Below, piece after piece: positions 40,660 through 52,479 of a stretch of DNA of 64,000 bases (its first letter is position 1; each line of letters begins with the position of its first letter). The notes beneath the pieces were generated by a model that saw only the letters and a list, made by a program, of their open reading frames with translations, did not search any database and was not told the origin of the DNA. This DNA comes from Skeletonema tropicum (taxonomy: Eukaryota; Bacillariophyta; Thalassiosirophyceae; Thalassiosirales; Thalassiosiraceae): contig CM074128.1 of NCBI GenBank assembly GCA_037178625.1, positions 2,914,001 through 2,978,000 on the forward strand, in the 5' to 3' direction. Position numbers and translations under genes: made by a program.

Positions 40660-43600
40660 ATGTTCGACGGCAGCCACCGCACCAACAAGCGGGAAATCAA
40701 CTACTCCGGCGCTTCGTCGTCCTCGCGTACATCACGGAAGGCCAATCTCACTCTCGCACGACAGCAGCGTTTGGCACGAGCGCAAGCCAAGGCCAAGTTG
40801 AATGCTTCTCTTGTCATACAACGATGCTGGCGTGGGGTTCGTATGGGACAGGGAAGCGCTGGACGAAAGGGGATTGCTAGTGCGCTGGATGGCAGATTTC
40901 AGACGATAATTTCCGATGCGTTGACTGATGTGAATGTGAATGCAAGAAGTGGCAATTCTTCCATCAATACTTCAAATCAGCATAATGGAGCAGCAGTGGC
41001 CATGTCAGCATCAATATTGGCATTTAGGCTCAGCCCCGCCCTATCACCGTTCTACTCATCTTCTGCATCATCATGCAACAAAAAGTCGGGGGCAAGTATT
41101 GATATCTCCATAAAAGAGTCAATGCGACAAGATTTATTAAAGGTGGAAAAGCTGCTAACTGCCACTACAAATACTCCACAACTGTCTCCCATTGCTGCAC
41201 GAAGACTCACTTCTGTCACGCTCTTACTGCTGAGACATTCCGTATCTCGCAGAAATAAGAACAATGAAGAGCAAGAGGACGAAGAGAATAGACGTATCAT
41301 GTCGTTATTGAATTATTTATTACAATCCATCTTTTCATCGGGCAATACGACAGGTGCTGCTGGAGGTATTGTTGATGACCTATTGCAATCTGATCGACCT
41401 AGTGATTATTACATGTCTACACTTCGTGGAAGGCAGGATGAGCGGCAAATGATGAACCCAGGATGGATGATCAATCTCTTTTCATGTCTAAGAGATTATG
41501 TCATCTCTCATCGCGACAACAACATAGATGATGATAGTAAAGAGACGGCCGCCATGGATGTGGATGATAATGGCGGTTCTAATCCATACGATTTGGAACT
41601 ACTTTTAAAGTGGTGCTGCAAAACCATCTTACATGTAGCTTCAATGGCAGGCCAGCAAGAATACAATTCTACAACTTCGGCTCAGCAATTGCAGTGTGAC
41701 GGCGTTTCTTCGGCATCAATTCCACAATACCAACAAGGGATTGCATTGCTTGCTTCGATTCTTTTCATTGCGCCGTCGGTATTTTGTAAAGCTTGGCTGG
41801 ATGAAGAACTGACTCAAGTTTTACGATCACTGGCACAAACAATGCAACAACAGGGAGGAGCTGTAGTTAACAATGATTCAATTGCGTGGAGTCCGCTTTT
41901 CACGCATTACCTTTCATTTGCAATAATGAGTGGGCACAACTCTCAACAGTCCACCAATGATCAGATTTGGTCGACTGCGCTCCGTGACACTCTCAACAAC
42001 CATGAATGCAGTGTGCTGCACCATATTGTTACGCAGGCTGATGCCCATCACGAGCAATCTGATCTCTACACTTACGCTGTACCCGTGATTCTCCAATACA
42101 CGCTCCAACGTCACCATGACCTGGCAACACTTGCTACATTTGCAGCACGCGGGGAGGATATATCGTCGTGGATAGAAGATGATAAAGCAAGCAATCGCGA
42201 GACTTCAGTGGCTGACGCAGCTGCTACAGCAGCTTATGCCACAGATGGCATGGATGTAGATGATGATGAGGAGGAGGACGACGAAGATGAAACATTGCGC
42301 TCACAATCTGTATCAGTCCAACTACCCTCACAACGTGACAAGAGGTCTACTTCTGCAAGACGATACTCACGTCAGGATTTACAAACGCTGCCAAAATTAG
42401 ACGCACTTTATCAAACCAAATCATTGCGCGACAAGAAAACAACCACAGATCGAATGAGAGCTTTGAGTGGAGGGGCACACAGTAATAGAATCGAAGTGCA
42501 ATGCATGATGTCCTTGGCAGATAGAATTGGGAAGGGTCAGTGGATGTTGTCACTGAGCAACTCTCTATTTACACACACACCTTCGCAGATATCATCATCT
42601 GGGCTGGTATCATCTTCCCAGCTGTTGCTCTTGCAAACTAGGGCGCGAGAATGTTACCCCTCCGCACTCAGTTCTGTCCTCACTTCATGCAGTGGAAGTA
42701 AAGCGGGTCGGAATGCAGCATCGCCTCTACTTGCCAAATTGGCATTTCACAACCCGTCACTTTTTGGCTTATGGGAATGCTCTCATCAAATCTTACCTCT
42801 ATTGACAAAATCACAGTCACCCACCGCAAAGGTTGCAAATCCATCTCAAGTTGTGGCAGCATACGAAATTTTTTCGTCATTTTGCGACTTGTTCTCGCAC
42901 CATCTTTTAGCTGTGGACGATGATGAGTTCTTGGACCGGTATTTCTCTCCTTCCGATGGAAACAATACACCCGGCAAGATTTTGGCGAGTGATATTGTTC
43001 TTTCACTAAAGAAGATATTGAATGACTTGTACTGGGTCAACCCTGTTCTTGCATCTGACGTCTCCGAAACAAACACTGATGTTGAATCGATCCTTCGATT
43101 CCAAAGAGCTCGCCTTCTAATTTCAGGAACAAAGCTTTGGAACTCCCTTCATGAAAGATGGTGCCGCCTCTACCGCAATGTGCAATTTTGCGAAGAGAGC
43201 AGCTGGTGGTTCCCTTTCTTAGCGGGCCAACATGATAAAAATCCCATTATTCACAGCCAAGTCACAACATTTGGAGACCAAAATGATGATGACGAAGTTA
43301 TGGAAGATAGCAGTGTTGAAAGTGTAGACGTGGATGCAGGCGACGCTGGAGGCGATGCTCTCGCATCCTCTTTCCGTGACCCCAAAATGGCACGAGTCCT
43401 TACTGCTATCCCTCAAGCTATGCCCTTCTCTCGCAGAGTCAATCTGTTTCAGTCTCTAATAGATTCAGACAAACTTATTATGCAAGACGAAGAGGCTACT
43501 TTCCGACATATGATGATGAACCTGGACAATCCAGATCAAGACGGAGAAATTGGAGGGAGAGTGAGAATAACTGTACACCGAGATGCTCTTTACAGTGATT

Positions 43601-44728
43601 CAATGGATGCCTTGAATCCACTGGGTAAGAAATTGAGAAAGAAAGTACAGGTGACGTTCGTAAACCAACACGGCGCGACTGAAGCAGGAATTGACGGTGG
43701 CGGGGTGTTCAAAGAGTTCTTAGATGACTTGATCAAGGATGCTTTCATTCCGCAGACCACCAGGGATGACAGTGGAGAAGGAGAGGAATCATCAGAGGGC
43801 AATCATCCTGATTTCTTTTCTGTTACACCCCTCCAGACCTTACAAGTTAACCTGGATTCTGACGGAGATTATTCTGTCCTGTCTCATTACGAATTTCTTG
43901 GCAGAGTACTCGGCAAAGCAATATATGAATCCTATCCTCGTCGATCCACAGCTGGCACTACCATTCCTAAATAAACTTCTCGGCAAGCAAAACTCATTGG
44001 ACGACTTGAAGAACATGGACCCTGAATTCTATAAGCATATCAAGTCGCTTCGACACATGAGCGCCCAGGACATCAACAGCCTTGGACTGACATTCGAAAC
44101 AACCGCAGGCAAAAACAAAACAGTCGAACTCATTCCTGGCGGAAGCAATGTTTTAGTTACGAAGGAAAATGTAATCCAGTACATCCATTTGGTGTCTCAC
44201 CAAAGGATGAATATAGCAGGCTCGCGACAAACTCACGCGTTCCTTCATGGCTTCAGAGATATTATACCGGCCCCATGGGTGAGATTGTTTTCTGCATACG
44301 AGTTCCAGAAGCTCATCAGCGGCGACGACGCAGTACAAGGAATTGACGTACAGGGTATGATGAATGTCACAAGGTATTCGGGAGGACTCCATCCTTCTCA
44401 GCCCATTGTACAATGGCTGTGGGAAGTTGTGAACGAGATGAATCCTGATCAACAAAGGAAGTTCCTAAAGTTCATGACCAGTTGCTCAAGGCAACCATTA
44501 CTAGGCTTCAAGAGTTTGGCCCCCGCTCCATGTGTGCAACAAACTAGACTGAGGGAAGACAATCGAGGTGTAGATATCGCAGAGGGATCACCTATAGGGA
44601 ACATTCGTCTTCCAACTAGTTCAACTTGCATGAATTTGCTGAAACTACCAAAATACACTTCGAAGGAAATGCTTCGAGACAAATTGTTATATGCTATTGA
44701 AGCTGCTGCTGGATTTGAGTTGTCTTAG
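40660..44728 (+). CDS. HECT-type E3 ubiquitin ligase, UBE3B/UBE3C (UPL6/7)-like, with a 1-nt frame break
   Basis: The E3 forms a thioester with ubiquitin on its C-terminal Cys. ATG 40660. The N-terminus is basic with an IQ-like motif (ASLVIQRCWRGVRMG, about residues 50-64), as in UBE3B and UBE3C. A long alpha-solenoid follows, with an acidic loop (DDDEEEDDEDE). The HECT domain starts about 43500: VRITVHRDALYSDS, then EAGIDGGGVFKEFLDDL, and FLGRVLGKAIYES. At about 43931-43936 the frame shifts by one base. The other frame continues at once with ILVDPQLALPFLNKLLG and runs to 44728, including LHPSQPIVQWLW and the catalytic Cys in PTSSTCMNLLKLP. No GT-AG intron fits, so a single extra T is the simplest explanation. 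It converges on the GH2 gene (94 bp). Confidence 0.9.
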
Positions 44729-44822
44729 ACACAGTTCACATTACAATACTGATGTAGCAGTGCTGCACATAATGGACATTTATGTTACAAGTTATTCTAC
44801 AATATTAGGCATACCCGAATTG

Positions 44823-47800
44823 TTACGTCGTTGCTAGAAGATTTGTGCACCTGGCAAGAATTGTCCTCGGTTCGACATTGTAACCATCAACCGAAATCAT
44901 CAAAAAGAAACCACCTCTCTTAAGTGTCCCGACACCAATGTACCCGTCAGGTAAGCACGTCCAGCTTTGCTTCTGTTCATTTGTTGTGCTGATACTGACG
45001 ATGGAAGATTCTCCAGGTAGCAAAGTGATGTAGTTTCTAGAGTAAAAAGTAGGGAGAATGCGGTTATCTGATTCATCAGGCATCGATGGATCAAGAACAA
45101 GTGTAAATCTTGTCAGGATCCCAATCGTTTCATTTTGCAAGTGATCAACCTTGCATTGAATGTCCATCGAATCGGTATTTGCAGCACAAGTAACTTCAAG
45201 CCTGACTTGAGGCACGACTTTGCGATAAGCACCGAGAAGTGAGTAACGCGACTGACTATGAGATCCAAGAGATGGGTCGCTTAAATAATAGTCATTTCTT
45301 GTGTTGTGAATTGTATAATCATTTTCATCCTTATATAGAACTTCCATCCTGTACAATAAGACGTTTTGCATTTCTGGCATAAAAGCCTGCTCACCTTGAA
45401 TCCATGGCAGCTTGTATTCCAAATGAGCAACATGATTGCCATCGAGCTGATCTGGTATTGGAATTGCATCGCCTCCAACGCGAGTACCATTTAAAGAGTG
45501 AGCAGTCCATCTCATTGCAACACCAACGAAAGCTTTCGGTAAGGTATTCATAACATGAAGGGACCAATTTTGCTGATTGAAGATTAGTCGGACGGGATTA
45601 CCTCCTGACAAGCCTGCATGAGCTCCCCAGTAACCCCCATTACTCGCCAAATACCAATCGTACAAACTACCTCTCAACGTGGGTGAAGGTGAAGACGTTT
45701 TCCAAATGTAAAATGCTGAGTGCCATTCAAACATACGATGAGAGTAACCCTGTACAAGGGCATTGTATTGATTGTATTGCACAAACTGAGCTGCCCAATT
45801 GTAGTCTTCTATAGTATCCATACGAGTGGCAATGGTGAGATTATTGATTGGAGGATACTGAAGTTGACATATGCGATCCAGTCCTGAAGCTTCCTCTGTA
45901 AAAGGAAGCCATTTCAGAAAGTTCCATTCCTGATCAACCTTAAAGCATGAAGTAACACCACAATCTGGAAATGATTTCAAGGCATCACTAGACATGAAGC
46001 GCTTTAGGCTCTCTAATTCAGGATGAGATACTGATCCAATTTCTGTCTGAAAGCCTGAAAACCACGTACATTATTAGAGACAACGTATTTTCTTAAGAGA
46101 CAGGCAACAAAGAAGTCTTACCTATATTTCGTCCAGGTGCACGCTTATTCGTTATATCGTGTATTGAAACGTTATGAGCCAGTTCGTCCAGACTCAGCAA
46201 TGGCGAAGTGAAGCCAGGATTCCTTGCGAAGAACTCTTCTTCTCTCTGGATCCCATACGGTCCGTCCTTTGGAGCCAAAGCACCCAAGGGATCAAAAAAA
46301 TCACCTACTTCAGTGACAGACGATGACATATATGGACGAGTGCCATCATATTTACCTATGTAACGCCGTATTTGATCGTCTACATCTCTCGGAGGAGACT
46401 GATTGATCGGATGCAGCTCATTGCCTCCTCCGAAAAACGCCAAACTAGGATGATTGCGTAGTTTCCGTACAACGTCTCTAACATTGAAAATGTAAGAAGC
46501 ATGATCACTTGGCCAGCCATATTCACCAGCGAATCTTCCATTGTTATCACCAGTCATCCAGAACTCTTGATAAATCAGCATCCCTACTTCGTCTGCTGCT
46601 TCATAGAATTGTCGAGTTTCGGTTATTCCACCACCCCATACACGTATTGAGTTGAACCCTGCATTCGCCATTAGCTGAAGTTCATCAAAGTAACGTTGAC
46701 GAGAGTTTGAAAACCTCAAGAACTGATCAGTTGTTATCCAATTGCCTCCTGCCAAGAAGATGGGATGACCATTGATCTTCAGCGTGAACGATTTTGATTC
46801 AGCACCCACTTCAGAAGACACAGTTCTTACCCCAAATGTAGTACTTGCACGCGACTCATGTGTATTGTCTGAAGAGCGAAATACAACTTGTGCTGTGTAG
46901 AGTGGCTGCTCACCATGAGTATGGGGCCACCATAACTTCAGTTTTGGAACGCGCACTGTGCCGAGATGATAGTCTTTCGCATTCTGATCGATTGTAACAT
47001 TGTAGATGATCCCACTGGCAAGCGCTGAAGTTTCCAGCCATTCTGGTGACTGCGGCATTTGACTAGATTCCGGCGTAATCCAATACGTGAACGAGCCATT
47101 GATTGGTTCATTACTCGTCTCATGATATGTAGCAGTCACTGATAGATCTATCCACACAGACACTGTCACATCATCTCCCAATGGCAGTGTTGTCGATGTC
47201 TCATCATCATCATACTCGCTATCATTTTCAACAACAATATTTGATGTCTTCACCCAAACGTCATGCAATTTCACATCACCCAGGGTCCACTCAATCTCTA
47301 CCTCGTCCCAAATGCCAGTATTTCGATCAGGCGTTGGTGATATCCAATCCCATCCCGCCGTGCATTGCATAATGGCACCCGACTTTGCAATATTGTGGTC
47401 ACCTCCTTGACAATCTCTTGTGGTACATGAATCCTTGCAGGGCTTTCCGACGAATGGTGGTGGTAATACTAAAATCTCTAACGTAGAAGATGATGATGAT
47501 TGTTGGAGTTTTGTCAAGCCTAGATCATAGTGACGCCGTAGAAACATTCCTCCATACTCGTGATCATCATTAGCATCATCTTCTGCGTAAGTTGTGCATG
47601 GATGCAGCACTTTACCATCAAAGTAAACTATTGGTTGATAGTTCACTCCATGCAAAGTTAAATGTCCTCGTTGATCGTTGTCATTCGGTACGACGACAGT
47701 TGTAGTATACCACAAAGTGTAGTAGTCACGTGTAGCATCATCATCACTTATGTCAGGGTACAGCTTCATTATATCTTCATTTGGAAAGTCATTCCATGGA

Positions 47801-48030
47801 TCCCATGAAGGCTTTGCCGGCGACGAAGGAGAAGTTTCATTTTGATATGAATCATTTATCCAATGTTGAAACAGCGCCGTTCCAGGAGCTGTAGTAGCAT
47901 CATTTGCAAACGGCGTCTCGTCATGTCGTTTGAAGCAGTTATGTTGATAGATGTCAAGCTCCCACTGAGATGGAGGTATATCTTTGTGAATTGATTTACA
48001 TATCGTCCAGGCTTCCATCATAATTGCCAT
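44823..48030 (-). CDS. Glycoside hydrolase family 2, beta-mannosidase / glycoprotein endo-beta-mannosidase-like
   Basis: It hydrolyses beta-mannosidic (or related beta-glycosidic) bonds. Exons are 48030-46122 and 46054-44823, with a 67-bp intron (GTAAGA donor, TTCAG acceptor), giving 1046 aa from ATG 48030. The N-terminal sugar-binding beta-sandwich has LTLHGVNYQPIVYFDGKVL and the immunoglobulin-like domain follows. The TIM barrel has NGHPIFLAGGNWITTDQFLR, then FNSIRVWGGGITE and YEAADEVGMLIYQEFWM. The acid/base Glu lies in FFGGGNELHP. The likely nucleophile Glu is in FQTEIGS, created just after the splice, so the intron separates the two catalytic residues. HRMFEWHSAFYIWK is consistent with plant endo-beta-mannosidase and exo-glucosaminidase relatives, so exact specificity is open. 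No signal peptide is evident at this start. Confidence 0.9.
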
Positions 48031-49768
48031 GAGCTACGCCGCTACAATCTACAATGTGGTTTTGAGACTTTTCTCGCCAACTATGTCATGGAATATTTGC
48101 CGCAAATCTCTCTCTAGAGAGGACATACTCATACTGTCGCTCTCAGTGACATCGTAGTTCGTAGGAGCGAGTAGTACAACATAAAACACTACATATATCG
48201 GCGGCCGGACGAAGCAAGAGGTATGAGTTTATTAGCGCACTGTAAATCCAAATATTGAATTAGATTTTTATCTTTTCAATTCATAACTCGAGTTAATTAT
48301 TCGGATTTTCATTTCTATTTCCATTTACGCATATTTTGTCTTCTTGTAGCCCCTTAAAGAAGAAAATGAGGATTTTCATTATTGACGTGCGTCGGAATCA
48401 ATAGCATCCAAGGCGCGATGCATTACCCAACAACTTTTTCTCAGCGAGCTGCGAGAAAAATGCTTATCAATAAATAAATAAATACAAAATTTTTTTCTCG
48501 ATCATGGCGCGGACTGGCAACATATCAAGCTCTCACAGCTCACAGCCACTCATTCAATCATGGATGGCTTTCTCATGATGAAGAGAGAAAAAGCTGTTGA
48601 GATGACTTTACGCTGCTTTCAGAGCTCATAATTTTTCATCCTGCAAACTGTCAACAACATCTTCTCGCAATAGCAATCACCTTCGGCCTACTCGCCTCCG
48701 TCGACTGGCTGTGCTCCTACCGCCTTTCAACAGTATTCATCCAGACGCACCGCCACCGCACCCACAACTTGACTTCCGCCTTCGCCAGGCAGATTCCACC
48801 GCTGACGACTGCAGTCTATTTATTATTAAAGGTGAGTTACATGATTCATGATTCATGATCGGGCGAAAAGAACAGTAGATGAGATCGAGCAACAACTTCA
48901 GCACCGTGGAAGCCGGTGCTATATAAATTGGCCCATCGCCGAGGAAAGCCGGCGATTGATAAATTGGCCCTGGGCATGTTAAACGTCTTCGGACCACACT
49001 CTGAGTTTGGGGTTCCAGAGCACACAGTTTCCGTACAGGTAAAGATTGATTGGGAGAAAAGCTGAGAGCTGCGGATGTGCGGGCGATCCAGTGATCCCTT
49101 TAGGAGGGTGAGGAGGACCCCGGGTCTGTAGCCTGCCGGAGTACCTTGGTTGTTCGAACCCTGTCAGTATCTTGTGTGACGTCCCCCGCCCATATATACC
49201 CACCAAAGAATTTGATGTCAATAGCGATAGATTCTTGTTCACATGTCTTTATTTTTCGTTTCGAGTCATCTTTCTAACAAAACATCTTCCTGCCCATCTT
49301 GGCATCATCATACAGGCGTATCGCAAATCGCAAGCTGCACAGCTACCGTCCATACATCCACCCGCTACTTACTCGGCAGCAGAGACTGCGTCGTCTCCAG
49401 GACGTTTGTCGACAAGAGCAAGAGTCCTTTAAGTGTGAGCAGTCGAGTAGGGACGATCGACTCTGCACCCAAGTAGCACACTTATACTCCCATCGCTATC
49501 GTATGGATGACGCATTTGATACCTCTCCAGCGAAATGGTTGGGTTGTATTTCCGTCTTTGCATGAATGAGAGGTGCAATAGATCATCACCTCATACGGAA
49601 ACTTTTTAGGTACAATAAGCCTGGTAGAAAGTCTGTGTGGAATAAGGTGTAGAGATATTTTTAGTCCATCCTTATCGATGCTTCTTACTTTCATGTCTAC
49701 TCCTCTTTTGTTACTTTCCTTCACTTACTTCACTATCGAATAATCCAAGCGAGTTGAAGATATTCATT
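48031..49768. other. Gene-free spacer
   Basis: About 1.7 kb between the GH2 start and the MYND region. I see no supportable gene. It contains short repeats (TGATTCATGATTCATGAT at 48840-48857; a CTCTCTAGAGAG palindrome near 48110) and AT-rich simple sequence near 48470-48500. Open frames at 49172-49565 overlap each other on one strand and carry no motif. Confidence 0.5.
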
Positions 49769-49891
49769 TCATCTTCGCCACCAGACATCAATGTCTTCGT
49801 CTTCATCTTTCCGACTTCCGACAGTAGAACTCTTTTTTCGTTTCACTTTCTCGGGCTGATGTTGTTTGATAGCCTCGCGAATACGGCCAAA
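49769..49891 (-). other. Candidate terminal exon of the TPR/MYND gene
   Basis: Directly after the MYND ORF stop (49900-49902), another frame reads FGRIREAIKQHQPEKV, then basic and acidic blocks, and ends DIDVWWRR with a stop at 49769-49771. It begins right after CATAG, an acceptor-like site. Joining it to DIK at 49915 needs removal of only 23 nt (49892-49914), which starts GTAATC, ends CATAG and is in phase. A 23-nt spliceosomal intron would be exceptional, so an insertion or assembly error is also possible. Confidence 0.5.
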
Positions 49892-49899
49892 CTATGCTC

Positions 49900-51718
49900 C
49901 TAGTTGAAGATTACTTTGATATCTTGTTCCTGGCCCAAAGGGCAACGCGTATGCCCGGCAGCAGCCATACATCCCTTGCAACAAAACCAGGATACTTTGC
50001 AAGTAGAGCAGAATTTGGATGTTTCAGTCTGGCACGAACGATCGCAATGCCGACACCCAACTAGCCTTTCATATGGATTCTTGGAGGCAACTCGACGAAC
50101 TTGTACCTGATATTCATCAAACAATTTTACAAACAATGAGAGTGAGAAAATCTTGCGGCTTACCGCGAATTGCACGGCTGATGCATCATACAAGTGACCT
50201 TGCTCGATCAGCTCTCGAAACTCATTCACTTCTGACTCTGGAGCCGTGTTGTTGAACATGTTCGGAGAGCCAATAAGTTCACCTTCATCAGGAGGCATAA
50301 CAAATGCAACGTTCCCTTTAAACAAGTCTGGAAAAAGACCCTTGTTTCTACACTCGATAGAGAGGTCGATGTTTTGTTGATCTTTCTTTTCAGTATTTGT
50401 TGCCCATTCAGCCATTTCATGCAGGAGTCTTCCATCGATCAAGGATTGAACGTTGTAATCGTAAAGGGCTCGACTCATCATTGGATTTGGTTGGCCAAGC
50501 AACCGCGTAATTTCCCCCTTGGGTACTTCGTTCAAAGGAATTGAAGAATGAGTCACGTCCATTAAAAGATCTTTCTTTTCGCCTTGATTCTTTGCAGCCC
50601 ACCATTCAGAAAAACCTTTACCATACATCTTATAGACAGCTGAAAATTCGGTCTCTAATCTCTTTGCTAACAGAATGTTACTTGTCCATTGATCTTGCTT
50701 CTCTTGTGCGACATCACTCTCTGTAGTTTGGGTAGAGATGCCACTCTCTGTTGTTTGGGTAGGCTTTTCCACCACCTCTGCAGTAGGCACCTTATTTTTG
50801 CGTGCCTTTCTGTCGTTCTTCATGATGGTGCAAAATTCTTTGTGATTTTTCCAATCCTACGATACGATATGAAGAAAGAACTTTAGTCAGTGCTGTGGTA
50901 AGAAGCGTGCAAATCGTAGTAAAAACACAAATACTCACATCAACTTGACATTCTCTCGAACAGTAATGGACTACATGACAACGAGAGCACTGATGTAATC
51001 TTCCGCCCTCTTTATTGGATCTAGCACCACATTTTACACACCCAAGCTTCTTGCGATGGGATTCTGACCCCGATTCTGACCCCAACGTTAAATTCTGTAG
51101 ACAACTAATGATCTGCTCTTGATCAAGCGGCTGATCTCCAAACGATTGGCGCACAAGCTTAACTGGAGGCGGTATTGCTTCCTGACTTCTTCCTCCGTAG
51201 ATTTGAGCTCGTCTAGCGGATGCTGCTTTGCATTTTTCGTAATATCCTTTGGCATCCTCGAGTGACCCGAGAGAGGGATCATTCAAAATAGAAAGAGCAA
51301 GCCACGCATAAGACACTTCATTTCCTCGATGATCCTCGTGACTTTCACTAATGACTCGTTTGAATTCCTTGTGAAGAACATCATACCCCTTAAACTTGGT
51401 CGAACCCCAGATACATGCCCTAGACTCCCGGGCCCAGGTCCAATTTTCATCGATCTTCAGTGCCTTGGTAAGATCTTTGATGGCACTTTTGTAATTCCCC
51501 ATAGCCATGTAAAAAGCACTGCGTTCACGTAGCAATATTTTCCTTGTCAAACAACCTCCCAGGATGTGAGAATCAGGAGCTTCAACTGCAGGATTATTTT
51601 CAATATATTCATACAATTCGTTGATATGTACCATAGCAGCAGCAATGAGCTGCTGTCCAACGGATGGGTTTGATCCTAAATGGTTTGCAAGAAGGATTCG
51701 AAGCACGTTGGACCCGAA
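49900..51718 (-). CDS. TPR-MYND zinc-finger protein
   Basis: Two exons joined by an 82-bp intron (50857-50938, GTGAGT donor, GTAG acceptor, phase 0). The splice unites the MYND finger: CVKCGARSNKEGGRLHQCSRC, then CSRECQVD in exon 1 with DWKNHKEFC in exon 2. That is the complete C2-C2-C2-HC set. N-terminal to it are TPR-like helices (ERSAFYMAMGNYKSAIKDLTKALKID). Exon 2 ends with a second Cys-rich cluster, CRHCDRSCQ, then KFCSTCKVSWFCCKGC and HTRC, again MYND-like. MYND domains bind proline-rich partners; in TPR proteins they are often adaptors. The true 5' end is unclear: an ATG at 51634 is available, but homologous-looking sequence continues to 51718 and probably joins the ORF at 51732-52073. 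The two halves may be one broken gene. Confidence 0.75.
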
Positions 51719-51731
51719 CGAGCACGATTAT

Positions 51732-52073
51732 TTATTTAGTGTTATCGTGCTCGATCAACTTTTCCAAGAGTTGATAATCTAGCACGTAACTCTTTTTGAA
51801 TGCTTCCGAATTTGCAGGCAACTTCAGAATGAATTTGATACTGCGCGAGTCCAGCAAATACGCACACGCAATCTGTGGGACAGCCGCTGCAAAATCACCA
51901 CAACGAGCAAGCCGCAAGCCCTGCAAGAAGAGTTCGCAAGCTTCATCATGATCTGCTGCTTCAGGGTCACTGGTTAGCAAACTTAACTTCCTCGGAGCAC
52001 TCGTACCAAGACTCGCAAATGAGGTTGGTGCCGTCCCTTTTGCCATTCCGGCGTACCAATCTTCACGTGACAT
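51732..52073 (-). CDS. N-terminal part of the TPR-MYND gene (or separate small ORF)
   Basis: A 113-aa ORF from ATG 52073 with TPR-like helices (ACELFLQGLRLARCGDFAAA, then VPQIACAYLLDSRSIKFIL). It stops at 51732 within a 10-bp inverted repeat, CGAGCACGAT (51719-51728 and, inverted, 51744-51753). Removing 25 nt (51719-51743) would restore one frame, joining LIEHD to FGSNVLRILL of the next ORF. The order of helices suits a single TPR-MYND protein. I therefore think this is the 5' end of that gene, interrupted by a tiny hairpin insertion or an assembly artefact. The start lies next to a dispersed TTAAAGTACGTC repeat. Confidence 0.6.
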   Translation of the reverse strand: MSREDWYAGMAKGTAPTSFASLGTSAPRKLSLLTSDPEAADHDEACELFLQGLRLARCGDFAAAVPQIACAYLLDSRSIKFILKLPANSEAFKKSYVLDYQLLEKLIEHDNTK

Positions 52074-52479
52074 GCATGACGTACTTTAAAATTTCCGTTA
52101 ATTTTGCTTCTATCAGTTCTTCTGTGGCTTCTTATTGTGCGAGATGATTGGCGGCTGGGGCTTGGAGGAGCCAGGGGGCAGGGGGGCGCGGCAGCGACTA
52201 TAAGAACGCAGACATGACGAGACATAGCGGTGCCTGTCCACCAACCCGACCCACCAAATTTAATACTAATTCCTACATGTCCAGCGAATTCAGCTGAGGG
52301 GGAAATTCACGTGGGAATCAATACTGTATTTTGACCCTTTCCTTTTTGTATTCGGCAAACAGCGCGGCCTTTCGCCTTTCGGCAGAGATCGGCCGGCAGT
52401 CGGCAGTAGCGGCAGACGGCAGCTAGAGGTGGACGACAGTGGCATAAGTAACTATGTCAAAGAAGCAGAGAGCAGCACC

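Noticed and set aside
42680..43006. Minus-strand ORF of 108 aa
   Set aside because: Antisense shadow of the HECT ligase coding region.
49140..49165. tRNA T-loop-like sequence (GTTCGAAC)
   Set aside because: The five flanking bases on each side do not pair and no acceptor or anticodon stem can be drawn.
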